DNA of 15,061 nt from Ilumatobacteraceae bacterium (GTDB lineage Bacteria; Actinomycetota; Acidimicrobiia; Acidimicrobiales; Ilumatobacteraceae): the NCBI GenBank assembly GCA_025463305.1, contig JAOBWK010000091.1:1-15061 (forward strand), written 5' to 3'. The notes beneath the pieces are model-generated. The model made no database searches, had not been told where the DNA came from, and saw nothing but the letters and a program-made list of their open reading frames with translations. This document shows positions 1-6,909 of this stretch, in pieces. How positions within the stretch are numbered: the stretch's first letter is position 1; the number at the start of each line of letters is the position of its first letter. A program made the translations under genes and the position numbers.

Positions 1-713
1 GTGGGCATCGGGGCCTGCGGCGGCAGCGGACGGGCCGCGACCGAGCTGGTGGGGCGCGGCGCCTCGGGGGCACGCGAGCTGGAGATGACGCGGTTCGTGC
101 CGTCGGACGGCACCGGCGGCGGGCCGGCGGATGCGGCAGGCGCGAGCGGCGCGGGGGCGGGCTCGACCGGGGCCGGCACAGGAGCGGGTGCCGGGGCGGC
201 AACCTCGCGGACCGGTGCGGGCGCTGGCGCGGGTGCCGGCGCCGGTGCTGCCGCCACCGGGGCGGGAGCAGCAGGTGCCGCTGCCGGTGCCGGCGTCGGG
301 GCGGGCGCGGGTGCCGGGGCCTCGGCGACGGGGGCCGGCGCGGCAGCGGCCGGAGCAGGAACCGCCTCGGGCTCGGCGCGGACCGGGGCGGGCGCGGGCG
401 CTTCGGCCTTCATCGTCGGGGCCGGAGCAGCCTCGGGCGCGGCGGGTGCAGCGGCCTCGGTCTCGGGCTCGGCCGTCTTGGCCGCCGACTTCTTGGCGGC
501 CGACTTCTTCGCCGGCTTGGCCTCTTCGGGCTGCTGCTCGCGGGTCAGACCGTCACGCTCGGCACGACGGCGGATGCGGTCGGCCTGTTGTTCGATGATG
601 GTGGAGGAATGGCTCTTCGCACCGACGCCCATGGCGTTGGAGAGATCCATGATCTCCGTGTTCGTCATCCCGAGCTCTTTGGCGAGCTCGTGCATTCGCA
701 TGTTCTTCGGCAA
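1..713 (-). CDS. infB: Translation initiation factor IF-2, N-terminal part (cut by window edge)
   Basis: IF-2 is the GTPase that brings initiator tRNA to the 30S subunit. Only the first 237 codons are here; the GTP-binding domain lies beyond base 1. The N-terminus carries the IF2_N motif (MRMHELAKELGMTNTEIMDL, residues 5-24, then a region ending in ADRIRRRAERDG). A Lys/Ala stretch follows (KKSAAKKSAAK, about residues 69-79), then a long Ala/Pro-rich linker from about 85 to the edge. Such linkers are typical of actinobacterial IF-2. I place the start at a TTG (711-713) because GAAAGG lies 11 bases upstream of it. ATG at 701 or 695 would be the alternatives and lack a good Shine-Dalgarno. The gene is last of rimP-nusA-ylxR-infB, 55 bases after ylxR. 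The family call is firm; the start is less so. Confidence 0.9.
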   Translation of the reverse strand, partial: MPKNMRMHELAKELGMTNTEIMDLSNAMGVGAKSHSSTIIEQQADRIRRRAERDGLTREQQPEEAKPAKKSAAKKSAAKTAEPETEAAAPAAPEAAPAPTMKAEAPAPAPVRAEPEAVPAPAAAAPAPVAEAPAPAPAPTPAPAAAPAAPAPVAAAPAPAPAPAPAPVREVAAPAPAPVPAPVEPAPAPLAPAASAGPPPVPSDGTNRVISSSRAPEAPRPTSSVAARPLPPQAPMP

Positions 714-738
714 GACCGATACAGCCTTTCGTGGTGTT

Positions 739-764
739 GCGCTGAACCGGCGACCGGCCAGCGC
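739..764 (-). other. Inverted repeat between ylxR and infB
   Basis: Arms GCGCTG (739-744) and CAGCGC (759-764) pair exactly, with an inner CCGG/CCGG pair around a 3-base loop. No U-tract follows on the minus strand, so this is not a canonical intrinsic terminator. It may be an RNA hairpin that affects processing or the ylxR/infB expression ratio. Function is inference only. Confidence 0.4.
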
Positions 765-768
765 GTTC

Positions 769-1056
769 TCAGTTTTCCATGTTCTTCGTCATCGCTTCGT
801 ATGCGATCGTCAGAATGTTGTGTTGTGTGGTGGACACCGGGCACTTCCATGCCCGATCGAGTCCACGTCGTTTGATTGCCTGGTGCAGGCACGTCGCCTG
901 CTCGGTGCACAACCACGCCCCACGTCCGGCTGCCGTGCGGCTGATGACGGGGTTGCCGTCGGCCGCCAGCGCGCAACGCAGCATCTCCGTCTGGGGCCGC
1001 TTGGCGCGGCAGCCGACGCAGGTGCGAACGGGCGTCATCGTGCTATTCGCTGCCAA
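769..1056 (-). CDS. ylxR: YlxR family (DUF448) RNA-binding protein
   Basis: Small basic protein of the YlxR/DUF448 family, encoded between nusA and infB in most bacteria. Family members bind nucleic acid; their exact role is not settled. The hallmark RTCVGCR is at residues 11-17 and the second motif GRGAWLC at 44-50, followed by the basic IKRRGLDRAW. I chose a TTG start at 1056 (95 residues) because GGAGGG (1062-1067) sits 5 bases upstream. This makes the gene overlap the end of nusA by 14 bases. The in-frame ATG at 1038 (89 residues, starting MTPVRTCVGCR) is the conservative alternative but has no Shine-Dalgarno. The last 20 or so residues (ending MTKNMEN) lie beyond the usual domain. Confidence 0.87.
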   Translation of the reverse strand: MAANSTMTPVRTCVGCRAKRPQTEMLRCALAADGNPVISRTAAGRGAWLCTEQATCLHQAIKRRGLDRAWKCPVSTTQHNILTIAYEAMTKNMEN

Positions 1057-2308
1057 CGCCACCCTCCACGGATTCGGCGGCCACGGATTCGGCGGCCACG
1101 GGGGCAGCCTCCACGGCGTTTTCGGACTCGGCAGCAACGGCTGCCTCGCTCGCGGCAGGGGTCGCGTCGGCGGGCGCGGCATCGACCGCAGCAGCCGGCT
1201 CGACGCCGCCCTGCTCCCACTCGTCGGCGCTGATGACGCTGCCGTCGGCGTTGTGCCACTCCATCTTCCCGGTCTCGGGATTTTCCTTCCACTCGCCCTC
1301 GGCGTAGTCGGCCTCGTCGAAGGCCGGCTCGGGCTCGTGGATCGGCTGGCTCTCGCCACGGATGTCGATGCGGACACCGGTGAGGCGAGCAGCGAGGCGG
1401 GCGTTCTGGCCCTCCTTGCCGATGGCGAGCGAGAGCTGGTGGTCGGGGACGATGACGTCGGCCTGGGTGCCGTCCTCGCTGACGATCACGTGGGTGACCT
1501 TCGCGGGCGACAGCGCCTTGGCGATGAAGTCCGGGAAATCCTCGCTGAACGGGACGATGTCGATCTTCTCGCCGCGCAGCTCGTTGACGACCATCCGGAC
1601 GCGACCGCCACGAGCGCCGACGCAGGCGCCGACCGGGTCCACGTTGCTGTCGTTGCTCCAGACGGCGATCTTGGTGCGGTGCCCTGGCTCGCGGGCGCAG
1701 GCCTTGATCTCGACGACGCCGTCGGCGATCTCCGGGACCTCGAGCTCGAACAGCCGCTTGATCAGACCCGGGTGGGTGCGGCTGACGACGATCTGCGGGC
1801 CCTTGGCGGTCTTGCGGACCTCGACGATGTAGGCCTTCACGCGGCCACCGGGCTCGGGGCGCTCGAACTGGACCTGCTCGGCCTGGGGCAGCAGCGCCTC
1901 GACCCGACCGAGGTCGAGCAGGGTGTAGCGGCTGTCGGTCTGCTGGATGATGCCGGTGACGATGTCGCCCTCGCGGTTCGCGTACTCCTCGAACTTGCGG
2001 TCGCGCTCGGCCTCGCGGATGCGCTGGTTGAGCACCTGGCGGAACGTCTGCGCGGCGATGCGGCCCATATCGTCGGGCGTGTCGTCGCGGGCGTTGACCC
2101 AGTTGCCGTCGTCGTCGATGTCGTACGCGATGATCCGGATGTCCATCGTGTCGGCGTCGATCTGCACCTCGGCCTCGTCGGCGGCACCCTGGCGCCGCTT
2201 GTACGCGCTCACGAGCGCGTCGGCCAACACCTGCAGCAGGGTGTCGACGGAGATTCCCTTGTCCGCCGCAAGCATGCGGACGGCTTCAGCCATGTCAAGA
2301 CCACTCAT
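1043..2308 (-). CDS. nusA: Transcription termination/antitermination factor NusA
   Basis: NusA binds RNA polymerase and nascent RNA and modulates pausing, termination and antitermination. The 421 residues show the standard order. The RNAP-binding N-terminal domain covers about 1-105 (ADKGISVDTLLQVLADALVS). The S1 domain covers about 112-178 (REGDIVTGIIQQTD). KH1 has GARGGRV at 231-237 within DPVGACVGARGGRVRMVVNE, and KH2 has AIGKEGQNARLAARLTG at 295-311. Residues 325-421 form an acidic, Ala/Glu-rich tail; the acidic AR repeats of proteobacterial NusA are absent. The start codon overlaps the rimP stop (ATGA), with GAGGAG 8 bases upstream, so the two genes are translationally coupled. A 15-bp tandem duplication lies near the 3' end. 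Confidence 0.97.
   Translation of the reverse strand: MSGLDMAEAVRMLAADKGISVDTLLQVLADALVSAYKRRQGAADEAEVQIDADTMDIRIIAYDIDDDGNWVNARDDTPDDMGRIAAQTFRQVLNQRIREAERDRKFEEYANREGDIVTGIIQQTDSRYTLLDLGRVEALLPQAEQVQFERPEPGGRVKAYIVEVRKTAKGPQIVVSRTHPGLIKRLFELEVPEIADGVVEIKACAREPGHRTKIAVWSNDSNVDPVGACVGARGGRVRMVVNELRGEKIDIVPFSEDFPDFIAKALSPAKVTHVIVSEDGTQADVIVPDHQLSLAIGKEGQNARLAARLTGVRIDIRGESQPIHEPEPAFDEADYAEGEWKENPETGKMEWHNADGSVISADEWEQGGVEPAAAVDAAPADATPAASEAAVAAESENAVEAAPVAAESVAAESVEGGVGSE
1062..1067 (-). promoter_or_regulatory. Shine-Dalgarno deciding the ylxR start
   Basis: GGAGGG on the minus strand, inside the last codons of nusA and 5 bases before the TTG at 1056. It is 23 bases from the ATG at 1038, too far to serve that start. 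It therefore favours a TTG start and translational coupling of ylxR to nusA. Confidence 0.55.
1070..1099 (-). repeat. Two tandem 15-bp units in the nusA tail
   Basis: The plus-strand unit GGATTCGGCGGCCAC occurs at 1070-1084 and again at 1085-1099. It is in frame and encodes the repeated VAAES near the NusA C-terminus. Being 15 bp it keeps the frame, so copy number could vary without breaking the gene. Confidence 0.85.
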
Positions 2309-3186
2309 GCGATCTGCTCCTCGTGGGTGGGTGAGTCGAGCTCGTCGGACGGACCGGGTGCCGGCTTGTTGCCGCCCGCCGCCTTGGCTCGCTTCGGTGA
2401 GTTCTTCGGACGGGCCTTCGGCGTCGCCGAGCCCTTGGCGCCCTGCTGGCGAGCGTTCGCTGACTGCTGGTTCGCCTTGGACGGGGTGCCCTTGGTGCCC
2501 TTCTCCCAGACGAACACCGTGCGAGCACGGTCGATCATCGAGATCTCGACGACGCGCTCGGTGAGCTTGGCGTCGTCGAGGCGGACGGTGGCGGTGGTGT
2601 CGTCGGCGGCGACGAGCACGCCCTGGAGCCGGCGGGTGCCGTCGACGTTGGCGCGCAGGCGGATGGTGACGGTCTTGCCGAGCTCGCGCTGGAAGTGCGT
2701 GGCGGTGCGCAGGTTGCGCTCCAGCCCCGGGCTGCTGACCTCGAGCGTGTAATGGCCGGGGATGGGATCGTGGTGATCGAAGTCGCGGCCGACGAGCCGG
2801 GTGACGAGCGCGAGCTGGTCCAGCGTCACGCCGGCCGGTCCGTTCTCGCCGGTGCGTCCGGGCGGCGTGTCGATGGTGATCTTGAGGATCCCGCCGTTGT
2901 ACTCGAGGTCGTAGAGATCGAGCTGGAGGTCGGCGACGATCGGCGACACGAGGGCCATGATCTTGCCGATCACCGTGTTGATCTTCGGATCGAGCGTGGG
3001 GGTGAACACCGGATGGATCGCGGCGAACTGCTCGGCGGTCAGCTCGGTGCTGCCCTCGTCGAGGTCGTCGTTGTCCTCGTCGTCATCGTCGATCTCGGCA
3101 TCGTCGAGCTCGTCGTCCAGCTCGAGCTCGTCGTCGAGCTCGCCGTGGATGTCGCTGCTGATGTCGTGGGTGTCGTCGTGGTCCAT
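2305..3186 (-). CDS. rimP: Ribosome maturation factor RimP with acidic and basic extensions
   Basis: RimP helps assemble the 30S subunit. The core is clear: an N-terminal domain at about 70-155 (INTVIGKIMALVSPIVADLQ; signature LEVSSPGLERNLR at 148-160) and an SH3-like C-terminal domain at about 162-228. At 293 residues it is well above the usual 150-200. Residues 1-45 contain 26 Asp/Glu, and residues 228-275 carry 12 Lys/Arg in a low-complexity tail. The ATG at 3186 is well supported: GGAGGAGGTG ends 4 bases before it, so the acidic segment is translated. It is first gene of the rimP-nusA-ylxR-infB operon; its stop overlaps the nusA start. A terminator-like hairpin lies in its leader. Confidence 0.94.
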   Translation of the reverse strand: MDHDDTHDISSDIHGELDDELELDDELDDAEIDDDDEDNDDLDEGSTELTAEQFAAIHPVFTPTLDPKINTVIGKIMALVSPIVADLQLDLYDLEYNGGILKITIDTPPGRTGENGPAGVTLDQLALVTRLVGRDFDHHDPIPGHYTLEVSSPGLERNLRTATHFQRELGKTVTIRLRANVDGTRRLQGVLVAADDTTATVRLDDAKLTERVVEISMIDRARTVFVWEKGTKGTPSKANQQSANARQQGAKGSATPKARPKNSPKRAKAAGGNKPAPGPSDELDSPTHEEQIA

Positions 3187-3190
3187 GTGT

Positions 3191-3200
3191 CACCTCCTCC
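3191..3200 (-). promoter_or_regulatory. Very strong Shine-Dalgarno of rimP
   Basis: GGAGGAGGTG on the minus strand, 4 bases before the ATG at 3186. It is nearly a full match to the anti-Shine-Dalgarno end of 16S rRNA. It fixes the rimP start and shows that the acidic N-terminal extension is part of the protein. Confidence 0.85.
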
Positions 3201-3236
3201 GTACTGGGATTCTCGTGTCCGAAACTGCCCGTAGGT

Positions 3237-3268
3237 GAAACAAAAGGCGTGGGTCGAGACCCACGCCT
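3237..3268 (-). terminator. Intrinsic terminator in the rimP leader (probable attenuator)
   Basis: The plus-strand arms AGGCGTGGGTC (3245-3255) and GACCCACGCCT (3258-3268) are a perfect 11-bp inverted repeat. As RNA this is a 10-bp stem with a 4-base loop. Read on the minus strand the stem is followed by TTTTGTTT, the U-tract of a Rho-independent terminator. On the plus strand the U-tract would be upstream, so the terminator faces rimP. The only gene entering from that side is proS, which points the other way. The element therefore most likely lies in the rimP 5' leader, about 50 bases before the start codon. The hairpin and U-tract are seen; attenuation is inferred. Confidence 0.75.
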
Positions 3269-3297
3269 GTGTCGGGTTACGAACTTCGGGCCATGCA

Positions 3298-3303
3298 ACT
3301 ATA
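3298..3303 (-). promoter_or_regulatory. Candidate -10 of the rimP operon promoter
   Basis: TATAGT on the minus strand fits the actinobacterial TANNNT -10. It lies upstream of the leader terminator, so transcription starting near 3291 would run into the hairpin. No convincing -35 is visible at 16-18 bases. Confidence 0.4.
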
Positions 3304-3332
3304 TCGGGCCGATAGTGTCGTTTGACGCCCGC

Positions 3333-3338
3333 TACCCT
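3333..3338 (+). promoter_or_regulatory. Weak candidate -10 for proS
   Basis: TACCCT fits TANNNT and would give a leader of about 34 bases containing the proS Shine-Dalgarno. A TTGACG at 3322-3327 lies too close to be its -35. Weak support only. Confidence 0.22.
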
Positions 3339-3378
3339 GCGGCAACGCGCCTGCGCCACCCAGTCTTGAGGTCTTCCT

Positions 3379-5148
3379 GTGCTCCGAATGTCGACGCTCT
3401 TCCTCCGCACGTTGCGTGAAGATCCCTCCGACGCCGAGGTGCCGAGCCATCGTCTGCTGGTGCGTGGCGGCTACATCCGCCGTGCCGCACCGGGTGGGTA
3501 CACCTGGCTGCCGCTCGGCTGGATCGTCTACCGCAACGTCGAGCGGATCGTGCGCGAGGAGATGGACGCCGCCGGCTTCCAGGAGGTCCACTTCCCGGCC
3601 CTGCTCCCCCGCGAGCCCTACGAGATCAGCGGCCGCTGGACCGACTACGGCGACGGCGTGTTCCGCCTCAAGGACCGCAAGGGCAACGACTTCCTGCTCG
3701 CGCCCACCCACGAGGAGATGTTCACGCTGCTGGTCAAGGACCTCTACAGCAGCTACAAGGACCTGCCGCTGCACATCTACCAGATCCAGACGAAGTACCG
3801 CGATGAGGCCCGGCCCCGCGCCGGCCTGCTGCGCACCCGCGAGTTCGTGATGAAGGACAGCTACAGCTTCGACATCGACGACGAGGGCCTGGTCAAGAGC
3901 TACGAGCAGCACCGTCAGGCGTACATCAGCACGTTCAACCGCCTCAAGCTCCCATTCGTGATGGTGTCCGCGGTCAGCGGGGCGATGGGCGGATCCGCCA
4001 GCGAGGAGTTCCTCGCCCCCATCGACGTCGGCGAGGACACGTTCGTGCGCTGCACGAACTGCGACTACGCAGCCAACACCGAGGCCGTCCAGGTGCGTCC
4101 CCCCGACGCCATTCCGCTCGACGGCCTGCCCGCGGCGCGGGTCGAGGACACCCCTGACACGCCCACCATCGACACGCTCGTCGAGGTGGTGAACTCGCGC
4201 GCCGATCTGCGTCACCCCGATCGCGACTGGACCGCGGCAGACACGCTGAAGAACCTGGTCGTCAAGCTCAAGCACCCCGACGGCACGTTCTCGGCGCTCG
4301 CCATCGGCCTGCCCGGCGACCGCGACGTGGACCTCAAGCGCGTCGAGGCCCAGGTCGGCCCGGCCGAGGTGGTCGCGTTCGAGCCCGAGGACTTCGCCAA
4401 GAACCCCGCCCTGGTGAAGGGCTACATCGGGCCCGGTGCGCTCGGCGAGCACAACGCCTCGGGCATCCGCTACCTGGTCGACCCCCGCGTCGTCGACGGC
4501 ACGGCCTGGATCACCGGCGCCGACCAGCCCGGCCGCCACGTCATCGACCTGACCATGGGCCGCGACTTCACGCCCGACGGCGTCATCGAGGCCGCCGAGA
4601 TCCATGCCGGCGATCCCTGCCCGAAGTGCGGCAACCCGCTCGAGATCGCCAAGGGCATCGAGATCGGTCACATCTTCCAGCTCGGCCGGCGCTACGCGAA
4701 GGCGCTCGGGCTCACCGTGCTCGACCAGAACGGCAAGACGCAGGTCGTCACGATGGGCAGTTACGGCATCGGCGTGTCCCGCGCGGTGGCGGCGATCGCC
4801 GAGACCGTGGTCGACGAGAAGGGCCTCTGCTGGCCTCGCGAGATCTCCCCTGCCGACGTGCACATCGTCGTCACCGGCAAGCCGAGCGAGCCCACGGGGC
4901 CGAAGGCCGAGGAGCTGGCCCTCGCGCTCGAAGCCGCCGGCCTGCGGGTGCTGATCGACGACCGTGTCGGCACGTCGCCCGGCATCAAGTTCAACGATGC
5001 CGAACTGCTGGGCGTGCCCACCATCGCCGTCGTCGGCAAGGGCCTCGCCAACGGCACCATCGAGGTCAAGGACCGCAAGTCCGGCGAGCGCGTCGACGTC
5101 CCCGTCGACGACATCGTCGCCCACCTCGTGCAGGTCTGCCGCACCTGA
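3379..5148 (+). CDS. proS: Prolyl-tRNA synthetase (bacterial type)
   Basis: Class II aminoacyl-tRNA synthetase that charges tRNA-Pro with proline. The 589-residue length matches the bacterial-type enzyme with an editing insertion. Visible parts are the N-terminal signature [20 protein letters not shown], the LAPTHEE loop (107-113), motif 2 ([19 protein letters not shown], about 138-156) and motif 3 (GSYGIGVSR, 460-468). Between motifs 2 and 3 lies the inserted editing domain (about 235-405), where K291 in TLKNLVVKL is in the place of the editing lysine. CxxC pairs at 225/228 and 414/417 flank it. The C-terminal anticodon-binding domain spans about 490-589. The GTG at 3379 is preferred because GAGG (3368-3371) is 7 bases upstream; ATG at 3388 is the alternative. 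It is divergent from rimP, as in other actinobacteria where proS lies near this operon. Confidence 0.97.
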   Translation: MLRMSTLFLRTLREDPSDAEVPSHRLLVRGGYIRRAAPGGYTWLPLGWIVYRNVERIVREEMDAAGFQEVHFPALLPREPYEISGRWTDYGDGVFRLKDRKGNDFLLAPTHEEMFTLLVKDLYSSYKDLPLHIYQIQTKYRDEARPRAGLLRTREFVMKDSYSFDIDDEGLVKSYEQHRQAYISTFNRLKLPFVMVSAVSGAMGGSASEEFLAPIDVGEDTFVRCTNCDYAANTEAVQVRPPDAIPLDGLPAARVEDTPDTPTIDTLVEVVNSRADLRHPDRDWTAADTLKNLVVKLKHPDGTFSALAIGLPGDRDVDLKRVEAQVGPAEVVAFEPEDFAKNPALVKGYIGPGALGEHNASGIRYLVDPRVVDGTAWITGADQPGRHVIDLTMGRDFTPDGVIEAAEIHAGDPCPKCGNPLEIAKGIEIGHIFQLGRRYAKALGLTVLDQNGKTQVVTMGSYGIGVSRAVAAIAETVVDEKGLCWPREISPADVHIVVTGKPSEPTGPKAEELALALEAAGLRVLIDDRVGTSPGIKFNDAELLGVPTIAVVGKGLANGTIEVKDRKSGERVDVPVDDIVAHLVQVCRT

Positions 5149-5158
5149 CCGTCACGCC

Positions 5159-5295
5159 CGGTCGCACCTGGCCGCCTCGCCGGGGATGAAGTCCCGGGTC
5201 ACGGCGACCGCTGCCCGGTCGCGCATCGCGATCACGCGTGCGCGATCTGCGCGACCGCGGTCGCACCACTCGCGCACGCGTGCGCGGATTGCGCG
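5159..5295. repeat. Palindrome cluster between convergent genes
   Basis: The 167-base gap between the proS stop and the convergent gene ending at 5316 holds dense inverted repeats. GGTCGC or its complement GCGACC occurs at 5160, 5204, 5217, 5251 and 5259, in alternating orientation. GGTCGCGCA (5217-5225) pairs with TGCGCGACC (5248-5256). GCGACCGCGGTCGC (5251-5264) and CGCGCACGCGTGCGCG (5271-5286) are perfect palindromes. An imperfect direct repeat CACGCGTGCGCG recurs at 5233 and 5275. It may serve as a bidirectional terminator without U-tracts, or as a protein-binding or repeat element. There is no gene in it. Confidence 0.6.
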
Positions 5296-5315
5296 GGATC
5301 GACGGGGCGGACCGG

Positions 5316-6047
5316 TCAGGCGAGGCGGCGGAGGCCCTCGCGGATGAAGGCCGTGCCTGCGTCGAAGGCGCTCGGCACGGCGGAGACGGCGTCGTAGCCG
5401 AGGACCGCGCCGAACGGCGCGTTCCAGTAGCCGGCGTCGCCGGCGGGCGGGCCGTTCCAGGGTGAGACGTAGAGGTACGGGGTTTCGTGGAAGCCGTCAC
5501 CCGGCGATGCGCCGAGGTTGCACCGCGCCCCGTTGCTGCCGACCGCGAGGTCGACGCCGAGATCGAAGTGCTCCGGCCACAGCCGCAGCCGAGTCGGAGC
5601 TGCAGTCGCCGGCTGCTCGGCGACGACGCGATCGAGCACCTGCGCGCCGTACGCCAGCCACGTGCCGATCTGGGTGAGCGATGCGGCATCGAACGAGAGG
5701 GGCGAGTCGACGTCGCCGAGGTCCGGCGTGTCACCGCCGACGTCGAGCTTCGTCGTGAGATCGGCACCGATCAGCGTGGCGAGCTCGGCCAAGGTGCGAC
5801 CGTCGACGGCGGCTGACCTGGTCGTCGCCCCACCGCTCCCCGATCGCTCGACGACGAGCAGGCCGCCGCTGAGACGGATCACGCAGTGATCGTCGCCGAA
5901 CGCCGGCGTGCCGAAGCCGCCGGGCATCGGCACGAGATCGATGCGCGCGCACGCCGCCTGGCGCGACCGGGCCATCAGGTGTGCCCCGATGCGTTGCGCG
6001 ACGAGGCGTGTCGCGCCGTACCCGTCCGGGAGCGGCGCGAGAGGCAT
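5316..6047 (-). CDS. Conserved actinobacterial protein of unknown function (WPEHFD motif)
   Basis: I do not recognise a named family with certainty. The 243 residues have no signal peptide or membrane segment, so it is probably cytoplasmic. Notable segments are RLRLWPEHFDLGVDL (153-167), NLGASPGD (177-184) and PYLYVSPW (190-197). They resemble uncharacterised actinobacterial proteins with a WPEHFD core. Its ATG overlaps the stop of the MaoC gene by one base (TGATG) and has no Shine-Dalgarno, so translation is probably coupled. The gene is third in the SDR-MaoC operon. The context suggests a link to acyl-CoA metabolism, but the sequence shows no catalytic motif. It ends against the palindrome-rich spacer facing proS. 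Confidence 0.8.
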   Translation of the reverse strand: MPLAPLPDGYGATRLVAQRIGAHLMARSRQAACARIDLVPMPGGFGTPAFGDDHCVIRLSGGLLVVERSGSGGATTRSAAVDGRTLAELATLIGADLTTKLDVGGDTPDLGDVDSPLSFDAASLTQIGTWLAYGAQVLDRVVAEQPATAAPTRLRLWPEHFDLGVDLAVGSNGARCNLGASPGDGFHETPYLYVSPWNGPPAGDAGYWNAPFGAVLGYDAVSAVPSAFDAGTAFIREGLRRLA

Positions 6048-6883
6048 CAGCGGAAGCGGAGCAGGCCCTGGTCGATGACGACCCGGTCGCCGACCGAGGT
6101 GGTGAAGACGGCCTCGCCATCGCCCATGACCCAGGCCCGCACGGTGAGCGCCTCGCCCGGGATCACGGGAGAGGCGAAGCGGCCCTCGATGTGCTCGAAA
6201 TTGGCGGACTCTCCACCGCAGAGCGCGTGGAGCAGCGCCCGACCGGTGAACCCGTAGGTGCAGAGCCCGTGGAGGATGGGCCGGTCGAAGCCACCCATCG
6301 CCGCGAACGACGGATCGCTGTGCAGCGGGTTGCGATCGCCGTTGAGCCGGTACACCAGAGCCTGGTCGGGCGACGTCTGGTAGGTCACCGTGTGGTCGGC
6401 CTCGCGCTCGGGCGGCACGTTCTGGGCGCCGCTCGGGCCGCGGTCGCCACCCCAGCCACCCTCGCCGCGGATGAACAGCGACGTGGTGGTGGTGTACAGC
6501 GGGTTGCCGTCTTCGCCGGTGGCATGGCCTTCGAGCACGACGACGGCCGCCTTGCCCTTGTCGTACATCGCCGCGAGCTTGCCGACCACCGTGGCCGAGC
6601 CCTCGGGTGGCAGCGGCTGGTGCAGCGTGACGGCCTGCGAGCCGTGCACGAGCATCGCCGGGTTGAAGGTGCCGACGTTGCGCATCGCGCCGGTACCGCC
6701 GGGGATCACCACGGGGTAGGTCGGCAGCGCCTGCTGCGGTACACCCTTGGTGTTCTCGGTGGTGTACTGCAGCTCGCCGGTGCCCGCGCCGAGGCTGACG
6801 GCGTAGAGCAGCGTGTCCTTGCTGGTCCAGCTGACGGTGGTGGGCTCGGATTCGGAACCGACGGCATCGGGGTTCAACGGCAT
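6047..6883 (-). CDS. MaoC-family (R)-specific enoyl-CoA hydratase (hydratase-2 type)
   Basis: Two-hot-dog hydratase of 278 residues that adds water to a 2-trans-enoyl-CoA to give the (3R)-hydroxyacyl-CoA. The N-terminal hot-dog half (about 10-135) lacks the catalytic signature. The C-terminal MaoC half carries the hydratase-2 motif YRLNGDRNPLHSDPSFAAMG (178-197), then FDRPILHGLCTYG. Asp183 and His188 form the D-x4-H catalytic pair of the family. It resembles the hydratase domain of peroxisomal multifunctional enzyme 2 and mycobacterial relatives such as ChsH3/HtdY. The start at 6883 has AAGG 7 bases upstream. The gene lies 26 bases after the SDR gene, whose product would oxidise its (3R)-hydroxy product. 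Substrate is unknown; a bulky side chain is plausible. Confidence 0.92.
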   Translation of the reverse strand: MPLNPDAVGSESEPTTVSWTSKDTLLYAVSLGAGTGELQYTTENTKGVPQQALPTYPVVIPGGTGAMRNVGTFNPAMLVHGSQAVTLHQPLPPEGSATVVGKLAAMYDKGKAAVVVLEGHATGEDGNPLYTTTTSLFIRGEGGWGGDRGPSGAQNVPPEREADHTVTYQTSPDQALVYRLNGDRNPLHSDPSFAAMGGFDRPILHGLCTYGFTGRALLHALCGGESANFEHIEGRFASPVIPGEALTVRAWVMGDGEAVFTTSVGDRVVIDQGLLRFR

Positions 6884-6909
6884 GGCGGAACCTTAGAACG
6901 CTGGTCGCG

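Noticed and set aside
1..1233. Long plus-strand open frame rich in Gly/Ala
   Set aside because: It is antisense to the Ala/Pro-rich infB linker, ylxR and the end of nusA. Its Gly/Ala composition mirrors GC-rich codons, and the minus-strand products are recognisable families.
779..2752. 657-codon plus-strand open frame
   Set aside because: Antisense to ylxR, nusA and rimP. It has the Asp/Val/Leu/Ala-rich look of a GC-rich shadow frame and no domain.
3050..3180. Possible microsatellite of GTC/CTC triplets
   Set aside because: It is explained as the codons of the acidic RimP N-terminus and is not a perfect tandem array.
3322..3327. TTGACG as a proS -35 box
   Set aside because: No TANNNT lies at 16-18 bases from it; the nearest, TACCCT at 3333, is only 5 bases away.
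3277..5124. 615-codon minus-strand open frame
   Set aside because: Antisense shadow of proS, which has all class II synthetase motifs.
5149..5315. tRNA or small RNA in the convergent gap
   Set aside because: No cloverleaf, CCA end or promoter could be made out; the symmetry is better described as short palindromes.
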